Assembly (NCBI RefSeq): GCF_964340395.1
Contig: NC_135551.1
Coordinates: 3,367,963-3,431,962, forward strand
From: Glandiceps talaboti
Lineage: Eukaryota > Hemichordata > Enteropneusta > Spengelidae
DNA length: 64,000 nt
Direction of reading: 5' to 3'
The stretch's first letter is position 1. The number at the start of each line of letters is the position of its first letter. Made by a program: the position numbers and the translations under genes. Below, in pieces: positions 24,180-44,078 of this stretch. The notes under the pieces are model-generated. The model was not told where the DNA came from, did not search any database, and saw only the letters and a program-made list of their open reading frames with translations.

Positions 24180-25898
24180 TCAATTTGGGACTTCTAACGG
24201 AGATGATCGTAGAACGCGTACGTACAAAAATGTATAGGAACTAGACTTGAACTATATACATGGACATTGAATATCCAATATCCAGACACAGGCTAGGTAA
24301 GGCACTTTCAGTCAAAGTGTTTGCCACATATTATTTTGCCACATATTAAGCGATTGGTTATGTTTTGTACGCAATTCAACCAGTGTGTGAACTTAAGGGA
24401 AAATGACTACTGGTCATAAGGACCGACATGTAGCAAATGCTGCTGGTCCTTAAGGAAAACTGCTGGTCCATACTCAATGCAGTCCATGTTCACGACCTGT
24501 ATCTACACCCCCCCCCCCCCATTTACAGATTAAATGATTTTGAACTTTAATATGATACAACATATGTTTAGATATAAAAGTAAAAGAGAGTACAACAAAT
24601 TGTACACTATCCACTATTATTTCATAAAATGTCCACTCACAGAGTCAAAAAATAACTTGGAAGTAAATTTTGGATTCCCAACCAAGTAATTTTTGACTCT
24701 GTGAGTAGAGATTTTCATTTGTAACTATGGACCCAGAGACTATGAATATTCATTCTCGCATAATCTGTTCATATAGACTATAGTGGTCTGAGACTGAATG
24801 TATTCATTCAACCATAGAAATACAGATCCATAGATTGTAGATAATATGGGTGAATGAATCAATAAATCTACATTATCTGCAATCTCACAGTCACAGAGTC
24901 ACAGAGATCACAGTCCTCTCCTTCCTCTCTGTACGATTCACTAAATTCTGAATCACGATAATCCAAAGTCAGATTCATCGTCTGTTGCAACAGCTGATGT
25001 AGCTTTCCAACTCTTAGCGAACGTACACCCACACATTCATCATAGCAGAAAGTTTTATCGCATAACTACCCCTCTTGAAAACTGTGTATTTGCTTTATTT
25101 CTTTTTCCATCCACACAGTGACACGGAGTGGTTTCATCGCCCCCCCCCCCATAAAGCCCTACTCGTATACCCTACCGTGGTGTATTGAGTATCGTCTCTG
25201 ACTGTTTGTGTAAGAAATCTGACCATGATGAAGAGAACTATGGCTAAGCATGTCTTACAGTGCGAGTTTTTTTGACGTGGGAACGTGATATGGTAACTGT
25301 ACTGTAACGTGTCATCCACTGCGTGTTTGGCATGATGCAGTAATTTTCCAGATACAACAATGGCAACAAAAATGCAACATTTCTAAGTCTACACGTTATT
25401 ACAACATGACAGGACGTACATTATCATATGTATCAAATTGAAAGCAATCAGACTACGCATTTTTTACTGTTTTTACCAAAAAAAACCTATCGTACTGAAG
25501 GTATTTTACGAAGTGTACCTGCCTTCTTTATTAGTAAAACGCCATTTTCGTATGTTTTCCGTCAGTTTGTTTTGACCATGACAACGGACATGGGGAACTC
25601 CGGTAAAGTGATCGGGAAACCCGCTAACATTTACCGGCTTTAATACCAGCCTTTAAAAAAACAGTGTCTGTTTCGTCTTCTTCTTCGGAAGCTCATTGCC
25701 ACCTTCTAAATATCGCCACATACTTTATAAATGCAACGTGGAACTGTCTCAAACACGTGAAGTTAAAAGTTTCATACACTTCGAACAGTAAACTTTACAA
25801 CAATGAAATTCCGTACATGATTACGACATCACGGCGGAAAAAGACGCATGCGCTGAATGCGTAAAATGAGTCTGAATGTCTAAGACGTTCTGATTAGA
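24180..25898. other. Intergenic sequence, no gene recognised
   Basis: Holds C-runs at 24509-24520 and 25140-25150, a 72-nt hairpin (24635-24706) and tandem 'tcacagagtcacagag' near 24890. A 'cataaggaccgacatg' phrase near 24415 recurs near 28720. Small open frames at 25428-25864 have no recognised similarity and lack supporting splice structure. Confidence 0.5.
24635..24706. other. 72-nt near-perfect hairpin
   Basis: ACTCACAGAGTCAAAAAATA plus ACTTGG pairs with CCAAGTAATTTTTGACTCTG plus TGAGT, with a loop of about 21 nt. The stem is about 25 bp with one or two mismatches. It could be a tiny palindromic MITE or an RNA hairpin; no flanking gene explains it. Confidence 0.5.
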
Positions 25899-28542
25899 CG
25901 CTGTATATGGCGTTGAATGCCTGCCAATATTCGAAAATTCAATACTGCAATGACTATATGCAATACTGCAATGACTATATGCGATATGACTACATGAGAT
26001 GATTACATGCGATATGACTACATGCGATGTGACTACATGAGATGACTACATGCGATATGACTACATGAGGTGACTACATGCGATGCGACTACATTAGATG
26101 ACTACATGAGATGACTACATGCGATATGACTATATGAGATGACTACATGCGATATGACTACATGAGGTGACTACATGCGATGTGACTACATGAGATGACT
26201 ACATGCGATATGACTACATGAGATGACTACATGCTATACTGCGATGCGAGATGATGACATGATATGCGGCGATTTTGTAATGACGTTATGCCATTCGTAG
26301 ATTATTCAATATGCATAAGGGGTAGACCATTCGATATCCTGGGGGGCTTTGAAGATTGGTGGAGAGTCATTATTTTTTTTCCCACCTGCTTGCCTGAGAA
26401 TTATTTTTTTCTCCTTCGCCTATGCTGGCAACTTTTTTTTTCTTTGCTTTTCTGAGATATCCGTATTTTTTTTTACGTCAATGTTGAACACCTACATTTG
26501 TTGCCACAATTTTCTGTTTGGTTTTGGCACACGGTAATAGAGAGAGTAAAAAGATGTTCTATGACACACATATTATATTTAGAAAACTACATATTTCATA
26601 CATGTTTGATTTTCAATTAAATAAACATCGTTGACAGTTTTTATACCATGGTATGGTGACACACTGATAAATACAAATCGGAAACTTGATTGGTGAGCTC
26701 AAACATTCAGATAGACCAGTCAGTTTCTCAAGCTTGGGGGATGGGGGGTGTCAGTGTTTTTTTTCCATTGGGCCGACAAAAAGTCACTGACCCCCCTGAA
26801 TAAAGTTTCATAGCATCTGACAGTAAGTTGTAGAGGGAAGAGCTTTGAGACTGGGATATGTCCACCTCTTGTGTGTTATTGTGTGTGTGAATGGGGGGGG
26901 GGGGGGTTTCTAGGGTTCTACAAAACGGCCTGGAGGATTTTTACTTCTAAAGGCAATGTTTAGGCTATTCACAGACACTTTCAGACAATAATTTACAAGC
27001 TTTACAAGGCAGCTCTAACATGTAAAAAGCAACTATTTGAGGCTTGGACATGTCTACGTTTTTTTTTACCAATTTTGGTGAATCTTATTGTTGGTTTAAC
27101 AAATGAGTGGCCTCTGGGGTGATGGAGTGCAAGGGGTCCCCCCGCCAGATCTGCAGTTTTTTGTTTCTATTTAGGCAATTTTTAGGTTATGCATAGCCTC
27201 TGAGATATATATTGCCAAGCATCGAAAAGCTAAAGTAAATATAACTTTTTACCTAAGTTTTCCATGTTATAAAAGTGGGCCTGTAACATTGGGGCATTGA
27301 TATTGCATGTATAGTAAAGTTACTGATGTGTTAGAGCACTTTAGGAGGTCATACCTAGTGTACAATAGAAACTTGAATTTGAGTTGTGGTGTCGATACAT
27401 GTAGTGTCTGAAATAGGAAGTATAGCATCCCTTTTGACAAATTCATACTGAAGAGACTAGAACAATTTAGATTAAGTTCTTTTATAAACTATCCAATAGT
27501 ATGAAGGTTACCATTACAAAACCTTCAAGTTCACTTTTGCCCCAAAGTGTAAGATAAGTGAAGCACTGATTGTGAAACAGCCAAACACTTACATGGCATG
27601 TTCTGTAACTAGTGTGGTAGCTAGGTAATACATGTATTATATGTATAATGTTATGTATAGTTATTTATGAACCCTTGCATGAAGTAATATTTAAACCATT
27701 TATGAAAGAAACAGAGACAAGAACAAATATATATATATGTACCACATGCTAACGAAACTGACTGGTACCTGACATGTGTTTGAAACTGTTTGTCATGATT
27801 TGACAAGTGTCCTGGTTGGAGAGGTACGAGCAATTTGAACAGTATACTCGAACCTGTGCATCATTTCCCTGCCAAGACATTTTTTTTCTAGCAGCAGTGG
27901 TCCATCTTTTTTTTCCATAACCCTCTCATATCCGGATTTTTTTTTTCAAGCAAATCCATTTGGCATCTTTTTTCCCCCAAAATCTTCCAAGCCCTCCCCC
28001 CCCCCCAGGATATCAAATGGTCCACCTCTTACCACGTGCAACGGTGCAACGTGCTGAGGAGTACTCCCTAGCCTGTTTCATATCAATACTCGTATTATGC
28101 GTATTGAATAATCTACGAATGGCATAACGTCATTACAAAATAGCCGCATATCATGTCATCATCGCAGTATTGCATATAGTCATCTCATGTAGTCATGTCG
28201 CATGTAGTCATCTCATGTAGTCATCTCATGTAGTCACATCGCATGTAGTCACCTCATGTAGTCATATCGCATGTAGTCATCTCATGTAGTCATATCGCAA
28301 GTAGTCATCTCATGTAGTCACATCGCATGTAGTCATATCGCATGTAGTCACCTCATGTAGTCATATCGCATATAGTCATCTCATATAGTCATATCGCATA
28401 TAGTCATTGCAGTATTGCATATAGTCATTGCAGTATTGCATATAGTCATTGCAGTATTGCATATAGTCATTGCAGTATTGCATATAGTCATTGCAGTATT
28501 GTATTTTCGAATATTGGCAGGCATTCTACGCCATACGCTGTA
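25899..28542. mobile_element. Foldback-type element with long arms made of subterminal tandem repeats
   Basis: The left arm (25899-26357) and right arm (27981-28542) are inverted copies. Shared blocks include GAATGCCTGCCAATATTCGA, 'caatactgcaatgactatat', GATATGCGGC, AATGACGTTATGCCATTCGT, 'agattattcaatatgcat' and 'atcctgggggg'. Between outer and inner unique blocks each arm carries a tandem array of 'gactacatgcgatat', 'gactacatgagat' and similar 12-15-bp units. The spacer (26358-27980) is T-rich near its ends and holds another element. No transposase was recognised. The layout resembles foldback/FB elements; family assignment is inference. Confidence 0.75.
26714..27768. mobile_element. Nested element with short TIRs (ACCAGTCAGTTTC)
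   Basis: Left end GACCAGTCAGTTTCT and right end GAAACTGACTGGTAC are inverse. It lies inside the spacer of the foldback element. Internal stretches recur: 'gggccgacaaaaagtcactg' and 'ccttcaagttcacttttgcc' through 'gtgtggtagctaggtaatac' appear again at 38838-39030. The 26820-27200 part resembles the reverse complement of 30900-31260. It is probably non-autonomous. Confidence 0.6.
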
Positions 28543-29320
28543 TGCTACGTCATGTAGACATGATATCAACATTGGCAACAACACGTAGCGAGCTAACTCC
28601 GTGTCGCTTGACTTGAACTAGATGTCGAGAGTAAAATAGGTAACACAAGATCAGATTCATGTAGGTGAAATTGGATATATCTTTGAATAAATGTTATTAT
28701 TTACTCCAAATTTCAATCGGTCATAAGGACCGATACGTTGTAATTCTGAAAAACTGTCGGTCCGAACGGAAATCTGTTGGTCTCGGGCCGAAGGACATGT
28801 TCAGTTCAATGGAGGCACAGATTTTAGAGTCAGTCCATCCAGTAAATTTTAAAGTACTAGTATTTCATTTCTTATGTGTTACGTGTACAGCTACATAATT
28901 AGTTTTTATATCACATGATGACACAATCAACTCATGACGTGCAATATTGAGAAGTCATTTCTAACAAAACTGTTGCTTAAAGGTGTCCATAGTGCAATGT
29001 TGTGACTCCATGTCATAGGCATGGGATGTATCAAGAGACAAAGAGTGTACGTTATATTTGAATGTATATTTATAGCGATTCGTTTATGGTTTATTTTATG
29101 CACATACATTTGTTATGTTGTTTAGTATAATGTGTGAAAATTTAAGTACAGCAGCGTGGCTCATGATTTTGTTTAGTTGTTGAAAATATGGCGACCCTCC
29201 CACCCCCTTCTTTTAGTCCCAAATTGAGGTGACCCCCCCCCCCGATTCCAACAACACCCCCCCCCCCCTCCGGCCGTCAAAACTGATCGACCCGGATCGA
29301 TCCGGATCCCTCAGTCCGGG
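28543..29320. other. Intergenic sequence with C-rich repeat scraps
   Basis: No gene was recognised. C-runs near 29235 and 29260 and a 'gatcgacccggatcgatccg' palindromic scrap lie just upstream of the duplicated 5' flank of the fucosyltransferase gene. Confidence 0.45.
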
Positions 29321-29962
29321 ATCAGAGCCAGGCCTATGACTTCATTTTGCAATACAAATTACATCTTGTTAATGTTATGTAGCGGGCGCTGTTACTTCTG
29401 CTTTGTTGCGTTGTACTATTTCCCTACCATTGTCTATGGTCGTACAAATGGTGACAGATTGTGAAGTTCTATTGCAATGTATCATCACACAAAATCCAAT
29501 ATATATGTTAATCTATCTAATAAACATATATTGTCCTATTACTCGTACATAGTCACTCGCCGTGTGTTAATGTAGATTGCAATTTATGTCATGTGTACAA
29601 GCGTGGGTAGAAATGGCATTAAAAGTAGGACATGCTATTATACATGTCAACAGAAACACAAAGAAGGTGCTTCCCTAGATGCATAGAAACTGTGATAGGC
29701 CACATCAGAGCCAGACCTATGACTTTATTTTGCAATATCTTGTTATGTAGGGGGCGCTGTAACGGTACTTGTGCTTTGCTGTGTCGTACCATTTCCCCTC
29801 CACTGTCTATAGTCGTACAATTGAATGGTGACAGATTGTGTAGTTCTATTGCAATGTATCATCACACAAAATCTAATATATATGCTAATCTATCTAATAA
29901 ACACATATACTCTTATCACTCGTACATACTTATCGTGTATAACTGTAGATTGCAATTTATGT
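29321..29962 (+). repeat. Tandem duplication of the 5' flank of the fucosyltransferase gene
   Basis: 29321-29590 and 29704-29962 are direct copies offset by 383 bp. Shared phrases include ATCAGAGCCA, 'gggcgctgt', 'tggtgacagattgtg', 'ctattgcaatgtatcatcac', 'taatctatctaataaaca' and 'gtagattgcaatttatgt'. Identity is high but not perfect. The right copy ends 18 bp before the predicted start codon, so the duplicated unit probably includes promoter and 5' UTR sequence. Confidence 0.8.
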
Positions 29963-29980
29963 GACAGACATTCACCCAAA

Positions 29981-37181
<7,201 letters not shown>

Positions 37182-37214
37182 CTAAACAAATTATGAAATG
37201 GTTGAAGGGGAGCG

Positions 37215-37570
37215 CCACTCCAGGAAATAAATGCATTTTTTTATAAACTGTTGGTTCTGGAGGACCATTTCATGATTTTATATCACCTCAAATTACGTGT
37301 GATTTCAGAGAAACATCAAGTTGACCTCGTGCCTTTATAGGGTAACTTTGCTGTGGGCTATTGCATGATGGGAGTTTGCCCAGCAGAAGTAATATTTTAA
37401 ATAATATATTCATGGTTGCACACTGGATATTCATAACTCGCGTGCTTGTTCCCTCAGTATAAACATCTCTTATGAATAGTTATTATGCAACCATGAATAT
37501 ATTACTTCTGTTGCCTCCCATCAAGCAATGGATCCATAGTTTGTGAAAATGTCTTTATTTTCTGGAGTGG
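37215..37570. mobile_element. Palindromic MITE overlapping the fucosyltransferase 3' end
   Basis: CCACTCCAGGAAATAAATGC on the left is the inverse of the right end (GTCTTTATTTTCTGGAGTGG). Inner blocks also pair: GCATGATGGGAG, AGCAGAAGTAATAT and 'atattcatggttgc' on the left against 'gcaaccatgaatatattact', 'tctgttgcctcccatcaagc' on the right. The element starts 33 bp after the stop codon. Confidence 0.75.
37226..37231 (+). promoter_or_regulatory. Poly(A) signal AATAAA of the fucosyltransferase gene
   Basis: The first AATAAA after the stop lies 45 bp downstream of it and inside the left terminal repeat of the palindromic MITE. A T-rich run follows directly. Confidence 0.5.
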
Positions 37571-38089
37571 TGTATTGGTATGAATGACAGCATGTTTAAT
37601 TGTCATGCAAAGCATCTCTCATAATTATGCATGGATTTGTTGCCCCTTTAGTTTACCAAACTTTTCAAACTACTACCTTTCTTATCTCTGATCACGATAC
37701 ATCACATTCGTTCATGTCCTGTTTTTACTTGACGAGATACCAATTTATGTCATCATTAAATGTCGTCTACTCAGCATGGGTCAGTTTTAAACAAGTGTCA
37801 TGGGAAATATCTGCCAGTACCAAAAGAGTCATATACAAACAAGTAAACGGCGCCTCACTCTGACGATCAAAGTTTCTAAATTTAAATTGCCAAAGTGTAA
37901 GGAAATTTACTTAATTTCTTAGCACCAACTGACTCTGAGAAACCAGAGATTATTAAAATAAGGACAAAATCATAGCTCAACAAGAACACACGTGACTATT
38001 AAATATTACCACGTGACTGTTAAATATTACCACGTGACTGTTAAATATTACCACATGACTACCGATCATATCCATGGCACACACAGGGG

Positions 38090-39800
38090 ACTTCTTTATT
38101 GCTAACCGTAATACAAAAAAGACCAGATTTAAACACTGACTGTGAAATTATTTGGGGCTAAAACCATTACATTATAGAGTGGTGCGTTCTACAGAGCTCC
38201 TGGACCATCAAATGATCACTAAATTACAGAAATCACTAGCAAAAATACCGAGTAAACATGCCTATGTATGCTGCTTGGGGTAATCTACCAGATATCAATT
38301 GGAAGACAGGTTCTTTTTGTAGATCTTAAGAAAGCTTTTGATAGTGTTTGGCATTTAGGGTTGTTCTACAAATTATCGAAAATTGGTTTCAGTAGTAAAT
38401 TTTTGAATATCATCAAGTGTATTTATGATAATATTCAGTCTTGTATCAAACTCTCAACTGGTTATACTGATTTCTTTTCTTCTCGTATTGGTACCAGACA
38501 AGGTTGTAATCTAAGTCTTACACTGTTCAACCTATTTATTAATGATTAGCCAACGATACTTCACAGAAAATGTATTGACCCTCCCTTTTTGATGGAAATT
38601 ACCGATCTTTATATTCGCTGATGGTACTGGTATTGTACTGTTGTCAACTTCTAGTCATGGTTTACAACATTCATTCAGATTACTTGAATCCTTTTGCAAC
38701 AAATGGCAACTAACAGTGCGTCTTAAAAAGACAAAAGTTTTGGTTTTCAATGCTAATTTTAAACCACTTAAATATAGTTTCTTTATTTATAATGAAAGAG
38801 TGGATATTGTTACTTCATGGCGGTGGATTCTTAAATCGGGCCGACAAAAAGTCACTGACCCCCTATCTGTAAAACCCAAAACAGGCTGATCCACCATTAC
38901 GAAACCTTCAAGTTCACTTTTGCCCCAAAGTGCAATATAAGTGAAGCATTGATTGTAAAAGAGCCAAGCATCTACACGACATATTCTGCAACTAGTGTGG
39001 TAGCTAGGTAATACATGTATATGTATAATGTAGAGGTATGGTTGAACTAATAAGTAATATTAACGAATTCATGTAAGAAACAGGGACAAGAACAAATATT
39101 TACATATACCACTTTTCAGACAAGGCTATTTGCCATTGTAGAAAAGGATTTTTTTTCTTCCATCATCACCCCCTACTGCCAATTTCAAAAACAGGGTGAC
39201 CCCCCCCCTACAAATCCACCCCCCCCCCCGACCGAAGAAACTGACCGGTCCCTTAAGCCTGTGATGAATCATATTGAATCAAGACATATAAAAACATGCA
39301 AATATATTCTTGGAGTTAACAAAACATCATCTATTCATGAACGTCTCGGTGAATTAGGTCCTTTTCCATTAGTAATATAACTGAATGTTGTAGATATTGG
39401 TTTCGGTTACAAAATGTTAAAGGAGAACCTTGACTTGATTATGCATACAAATTAGAAATGAGGTCACTTGAAAAAACACCGGTCCACATATCTTGATTTT
39501 GTTCATTCAGTATTTCCATTTTGTAACTGTTCCCATTCTATGGTTGGTGAGAATTATAAATTGTCTACTATATTAAACAAAGCTAAAGGTTCTTTGAAAT
39601 CAAAATTTATTGACATGTGGAAGAAATCTGTGGCAAGTAACAACAAACTTAATGTTTATTCTCAAATTTAAGTTAACTTTTCCGCGTGAAAAATATTTAT
39701 CTGTTGTTACAAACATTTTTGCTAGAATAACTGTTACAAAACTAAGAATTTCAAACCATATATTGCCAATTGAAGTTCGTCGTTACAATTAGATAGAACA
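38090..39800 (+). pseudogene. Chimeric, interrupted LINE (endonuclease piece, RT piece, tail)
   Basis: 38095-38310 in shifting frames gives 'NTDCEII', 'GAFYRAPG', 'IPSKHAYVCCLG' and 'NLPDINWKTGS', the AP-endonuclease blocks of jockey/CR1-type LINEs. It then jumps directly to RT: 'QVLFVDLKKAFDSVWHLGLF' (motif A, 38294-38353) and 'SSRIGTRQGCNLSLTLFNLF' (motif B). Motif C is degraded to FADGTG near 38617, then 'LLESFCNKWQLTVRLKKTKV'. At about 38835 another element interrupts. The LINE resumes at about 39262 with 'CKYILGVNKTSSIHERLGEL' and ends near 39800. Deletion between the domains and stops make it inactive. Confidence 0.8.
38835..39258. mobile_element. Short-TIR element copy nested in the LINE
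   Basis: Starts near 'gggccgacaaaaagtcactg', repeats the internal sequence of the 26714-27768 element ('ccttcaagttcacttttgcc' to 'gtgtggtagctaggtaatac'), and ends in C-runs and GAAACTGACCGGTCCCTTA (39238-39256). It is about 420 bp and internally deleted relative to the 1.05-kb copy. Reading of the LINE continues across it. Confidence 0.65.
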
Positions 39801-40168
39801 TTGAAATGATACATAGGCTATGCACAATATGTAGTTCAAGTGTTGGAGATGAGTCTTATTGCACAATGCTGTGTAACAATTAAAAAATACAGAGTATTAG
39901 AGATAAATACTTTGATACTATATTTAGTTCACAATCTCAACTACTAAAGTTTGATAAGCATTCTTCATTTAAGTATATTTTGTCATTTGTAGATGACAAT
40001 TAGCAAGTGTTACTGTCACGTATTGCAATGATATACTAGATATTGTAAGTAATAGCTTTACTTCAAGTGAACATCAATGCTACATTTGTTAAGTTCTTTT
40101 GCCAATGTCACTTCTTGTGTACACGACTTAATAGATAAATAAATAGATAATTAAAAAATAAATAAATA

Positions 40169-40380
40169 AATGTATGTATGTATGTATGTATGTATGTATG
40201 TATGTATGTTTGTTTGTATGTATGTATGTATGTATGTATGTATGTATGTATGTATGTATGTATGTATGTATGTATGTATGTATGTATGTATGTATGTATG
40301 TATGTATGTATGTATGTATGTATGTATGTATGTATGTATGTATGTATGCATGCATGCATGTATGTATGTATGTATGTATG
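40169..40380. repeat. (ATGT)n microsatellite
   Basis: About 53 units with TTTGTTTG and GCATGCATGCATG interruptions, preceded by (AAAT)n at 40150-40168. Probably the 3' tail region of a retroelement or a free microsatellite. Confidence 0.97.
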
Positions 40381-41707
40381 GCTAGAATCATGATTTTTTT
40401 AAATCTATTGTCAATAGACGAAGTAGAACAATTTAGTATAATTTCAGTTCTCTCTTAGCATTGTGGTATGGAACGTTCAACTTGGTTGGGGGTCGATGAT
40501 ATAACAACACGATGTTCCATATGATGTACTTAGCCTGTACCATTGCTACGTGTATTTCGAATGTACATGTATGCAACTCTAACGTACTTGTGTATTCCAT
40601 ACAGTCTTGTCTAATCCCATGGACCTTTGCCAAGATTTCAGCAGACCGACTTGGATCATGCCATGCACACAGCGACAGACACATACACAGACACTGAGAC
40701 ACAGACACTGAGACACAGATAGACGTATAGATTAATATTTTCTCCGACGACCCAAAGTGCGCCACCAAGTCATACGAGAATGTACGACTTTTGTTTTTAT
40801 GCGTTCAGTCCCAAAGGTCACTTCTTGTGCAGCGCCCGATAAGAACATTCGTGATTGGTTGATTTTATTGTCGTATTTGAACAAGTTTTAGGCACTGATC
40901 CAATTTTTTGGCACAAAGACAGAATTCTCTTCGCCATTTATTATCTAAATGTTTCCTGTTATGTTATGCTAAGTTAAAAGATATTGAGTAAATTTTCGCT
41001 ATTGATTCAACTTTTTGGCACAAAGACAGAATTTAATTCGTCAATTTGTTATCTTATTGTTTCCTGTTGTGTTTGAAAATATAGACCAGGTGATGTACTC
41101 TGACTTTGACAAAAATCCAACGAGGTGATTGTAGCTTTACCATCGACTTCAAGTAATGAAAGGACTCTGTACCAAATACTTCTACTCTCTCACACACAAA
41201 GTGTAATATTTCAAAGTGATGAGTTTCAAGACAATCACGCTATGAATATATAATGTTTCTAGTTATACCTTTGCAAGTTTACTTTATTTCTCAATTGTGC
41301 CCTCCAAGTTAAGTTAGTATTTCGATGAAGAAAACGAACTCCTATTTTGAGCAAACAAAGCTGAATTTATCGCCATAATTGGCACGGTTGCCAAAATGCT
41401 GAAGTCAGCGGAAATTACTTTGACCTGACCTGACCAAGAGACCAAGGACGGAGAAAGAAACCACGCTACTTGACAAGATTAATAGGGTCAGTCAGGATTA
41501 ATTGGATGCTAACTGACGAGACCTGGGAGGTAAACAAGATAGCAGATGACATGTCCAAAATTTATTGATGTATTGTCTTCTATTTTTATCTTCAATCGAA
41601 AAAGATGTTATCTGTGGAGTGATATCCGGTGTGTTAGATAAAGGCCTGTTAAATCTATGTACCAAAGACTGGTTTACACTCAATCGTGTTGGCATTGGAC
41701 AGGAACG
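40381..41707. other. 5' flank of the first solute-binding-protein gene
   Basis: No coding exon was recognised. A direct repeat 'ttttttggcacaaagacaga' with following 'ttatct', 'tgtttcctgtt' occurs near 40897 and again near 41010 (about 110 bp apart). No clear TATA box was seen near the start codon, and the transcription start is not determined. Confidence 0.4.
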
Positions 41708-43577
41708 ATGGCAAAACTGACGACTCTCGTCCTTTTCGGACTCCTAGCCCTTGGTAAGTATAACATTGCAGTATAACAATTTTATATTTCTTACATCTGA
41801 TGCAAAACTATTTTTGTCATATTTTTTTTTTGCGTTATTGAATATAGTGAGAAAAAGAGTAAGATATTTTTACTGCCATAAGTGAAAAAAATGACGAACA
41901 CAGTTTGGTCCAGATAGTTTAAAAAACATCGAAAGTTGCGTCGTTTAAATCGTTTCAGCAGATACTGTATACAGTTTGTTCTTCGGAGATGGTTAGTTAT
42001 TTATACCGCTCTACGTACATAATGTATTGGGCACTGTTTACTCCAGCATAGACATTTTTACATATACTGAGTATATATATATATAAATATATGCAAACCT
42101 TAATATTTTTGAACTTGCACAAAATTTCATCTTGCGCTTCATGATTGAAATGAATTTGTTCTCGTATTCGTTAGCAAAAACACCAAACTGGCCGTTTAAT
42201 TATTTTTTTTTTCTGAAGAATCTAAAAATTTCCCCTCTTGCAAAGTTGGAGGCGTAGGTGAAAAAATCAATAAAATCATTTACTCTAAAAGCTACTAGTA
42301 TTTTATTTTATTTTTATTTTTTTTATTAACTCCAAAGACATTTCAATTTTTTTATCTCCAAAGACATTTCAAATGGTATTTTATTGATGGACTTTTTCCA
42401 AGTCTATCTCTGTGTTTTATTCCCACTATAACATACTTGTAGACAATAAATGTCGCCTAAGATATATTACTGTGAACTGGTGGTATGAGGAGAGTTAAAA
42501 ACTGATTTCCATCGAATCTAAATGATGGAATGACAATAGTTCTATTTACATCATATTTATTTATTCTCTCTCTCATAAATATTTACTTACTCGCAAATCT
42601 CGCAAACCATTTTACGGCTACTGATCCCTTCCAGTTAATGACATACGAAGTGCTAAAATAATCTATACTGCAGTTTTTTAACGTAAAGAGGTATGTTCTC
42701 TGCGCGTAAAGTGGTGTAATCTATACTGCAGTCTTTAAACGTAAAGTGGTGTGGTATTTCCAGCAATCTTTGCGGCACGTAAAGTAGTTCGATTATAACC
42801 GCGATCTTTGGACGTCTGGACATGGCGTGATGTCGGGTTTTCTTACCAAGTATCTACTTCCGTATTACATATATCCAGATCAGATACAGTGAACTGAATG
42901 CGCATATGTCCTAAACCAACAAATGCATTAGAGTTTATGCTATCACACAGTCTAATGCATAAATAGGCAAAGTAACAACAAGAAAGATCGAAGTTAACAA
43001 TATGACGAGCTAAAGAAATCTGAAACCAGATTTAAACTGCATGCCTTCCGTAAAGCAAAGGGCAAAGTCTTTAGATTTTCGTTCCTACAGACATAATTGA
43101 TGGAATGCAACAGAACATATGTGATTTAATAGTTATGTTTGAAATTTGAAACATGCAATTTTAAGATATAGCCTAATTACTGAAAATCGCTAATGCGTTA
43201 AAACTACAAGCTATAATATCAAACTTTATGTGACACATGCACTTTATCATCAATGAATGTACCAAATGTTGTAGAATTTGAAGTGTGCATTCTTAGGATA
43301 TAGCCTAATCGCCAAAAACCATTCAATTACGCAAATAGATCAAGTTATTAACATTGATGGGTATTTACAAAATATGTAATCAGTTCTAGTCATTACTCTA
43401 ATGAACAAAGTGCACCAAATGTCGTTTGAAATGTGCCAGCCGTCTTTGCGAAAATGGTGAGACAGACAGAAAGACAGACACAGACACAGACACACACACA
43501 CACCCACAGACACACACACAGACAGACACAGACACACACACGTACACAGACATACATACACAGACATACACACAGAC

Positions 43578-43656
<79 letters not shown>

Positions 43657-43668
43657 CAGACACACACA

Positions 43669-43705
<37 letters not shown>

Positions 43706-43896
43706 ACATCGACTCTTGTGCTGGTTTCCAATATTGAGAGATAATGGCATGACTGGTTTAGGAAGAAAGTACATTTATTACCACAAAGGCAAGGGTTGGT
43801 GTTTGTTGGAAACGACTACAGTGAAATAATCGCACAGTCCAAATAGTACATGTATCTAATTATCGTCTTTCTAAAATTAACACGGCCATTCCCCAT

Positions 43897-43965
<69 letters not shown>

Positions 43966-44040
43966 TACTTACATACATACACACATACACTCATACACGC
44001 ATACACACATGCATACATACATACATACATACATACATAC

Positions 44041-44078
<38 letters not shown>

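Noticed and set aside
25428-25864. Two small open frames of 66-71 codons
   Set aside because: No recognisable domain, splice partners or signal; length is within chance expectation for this sequence.
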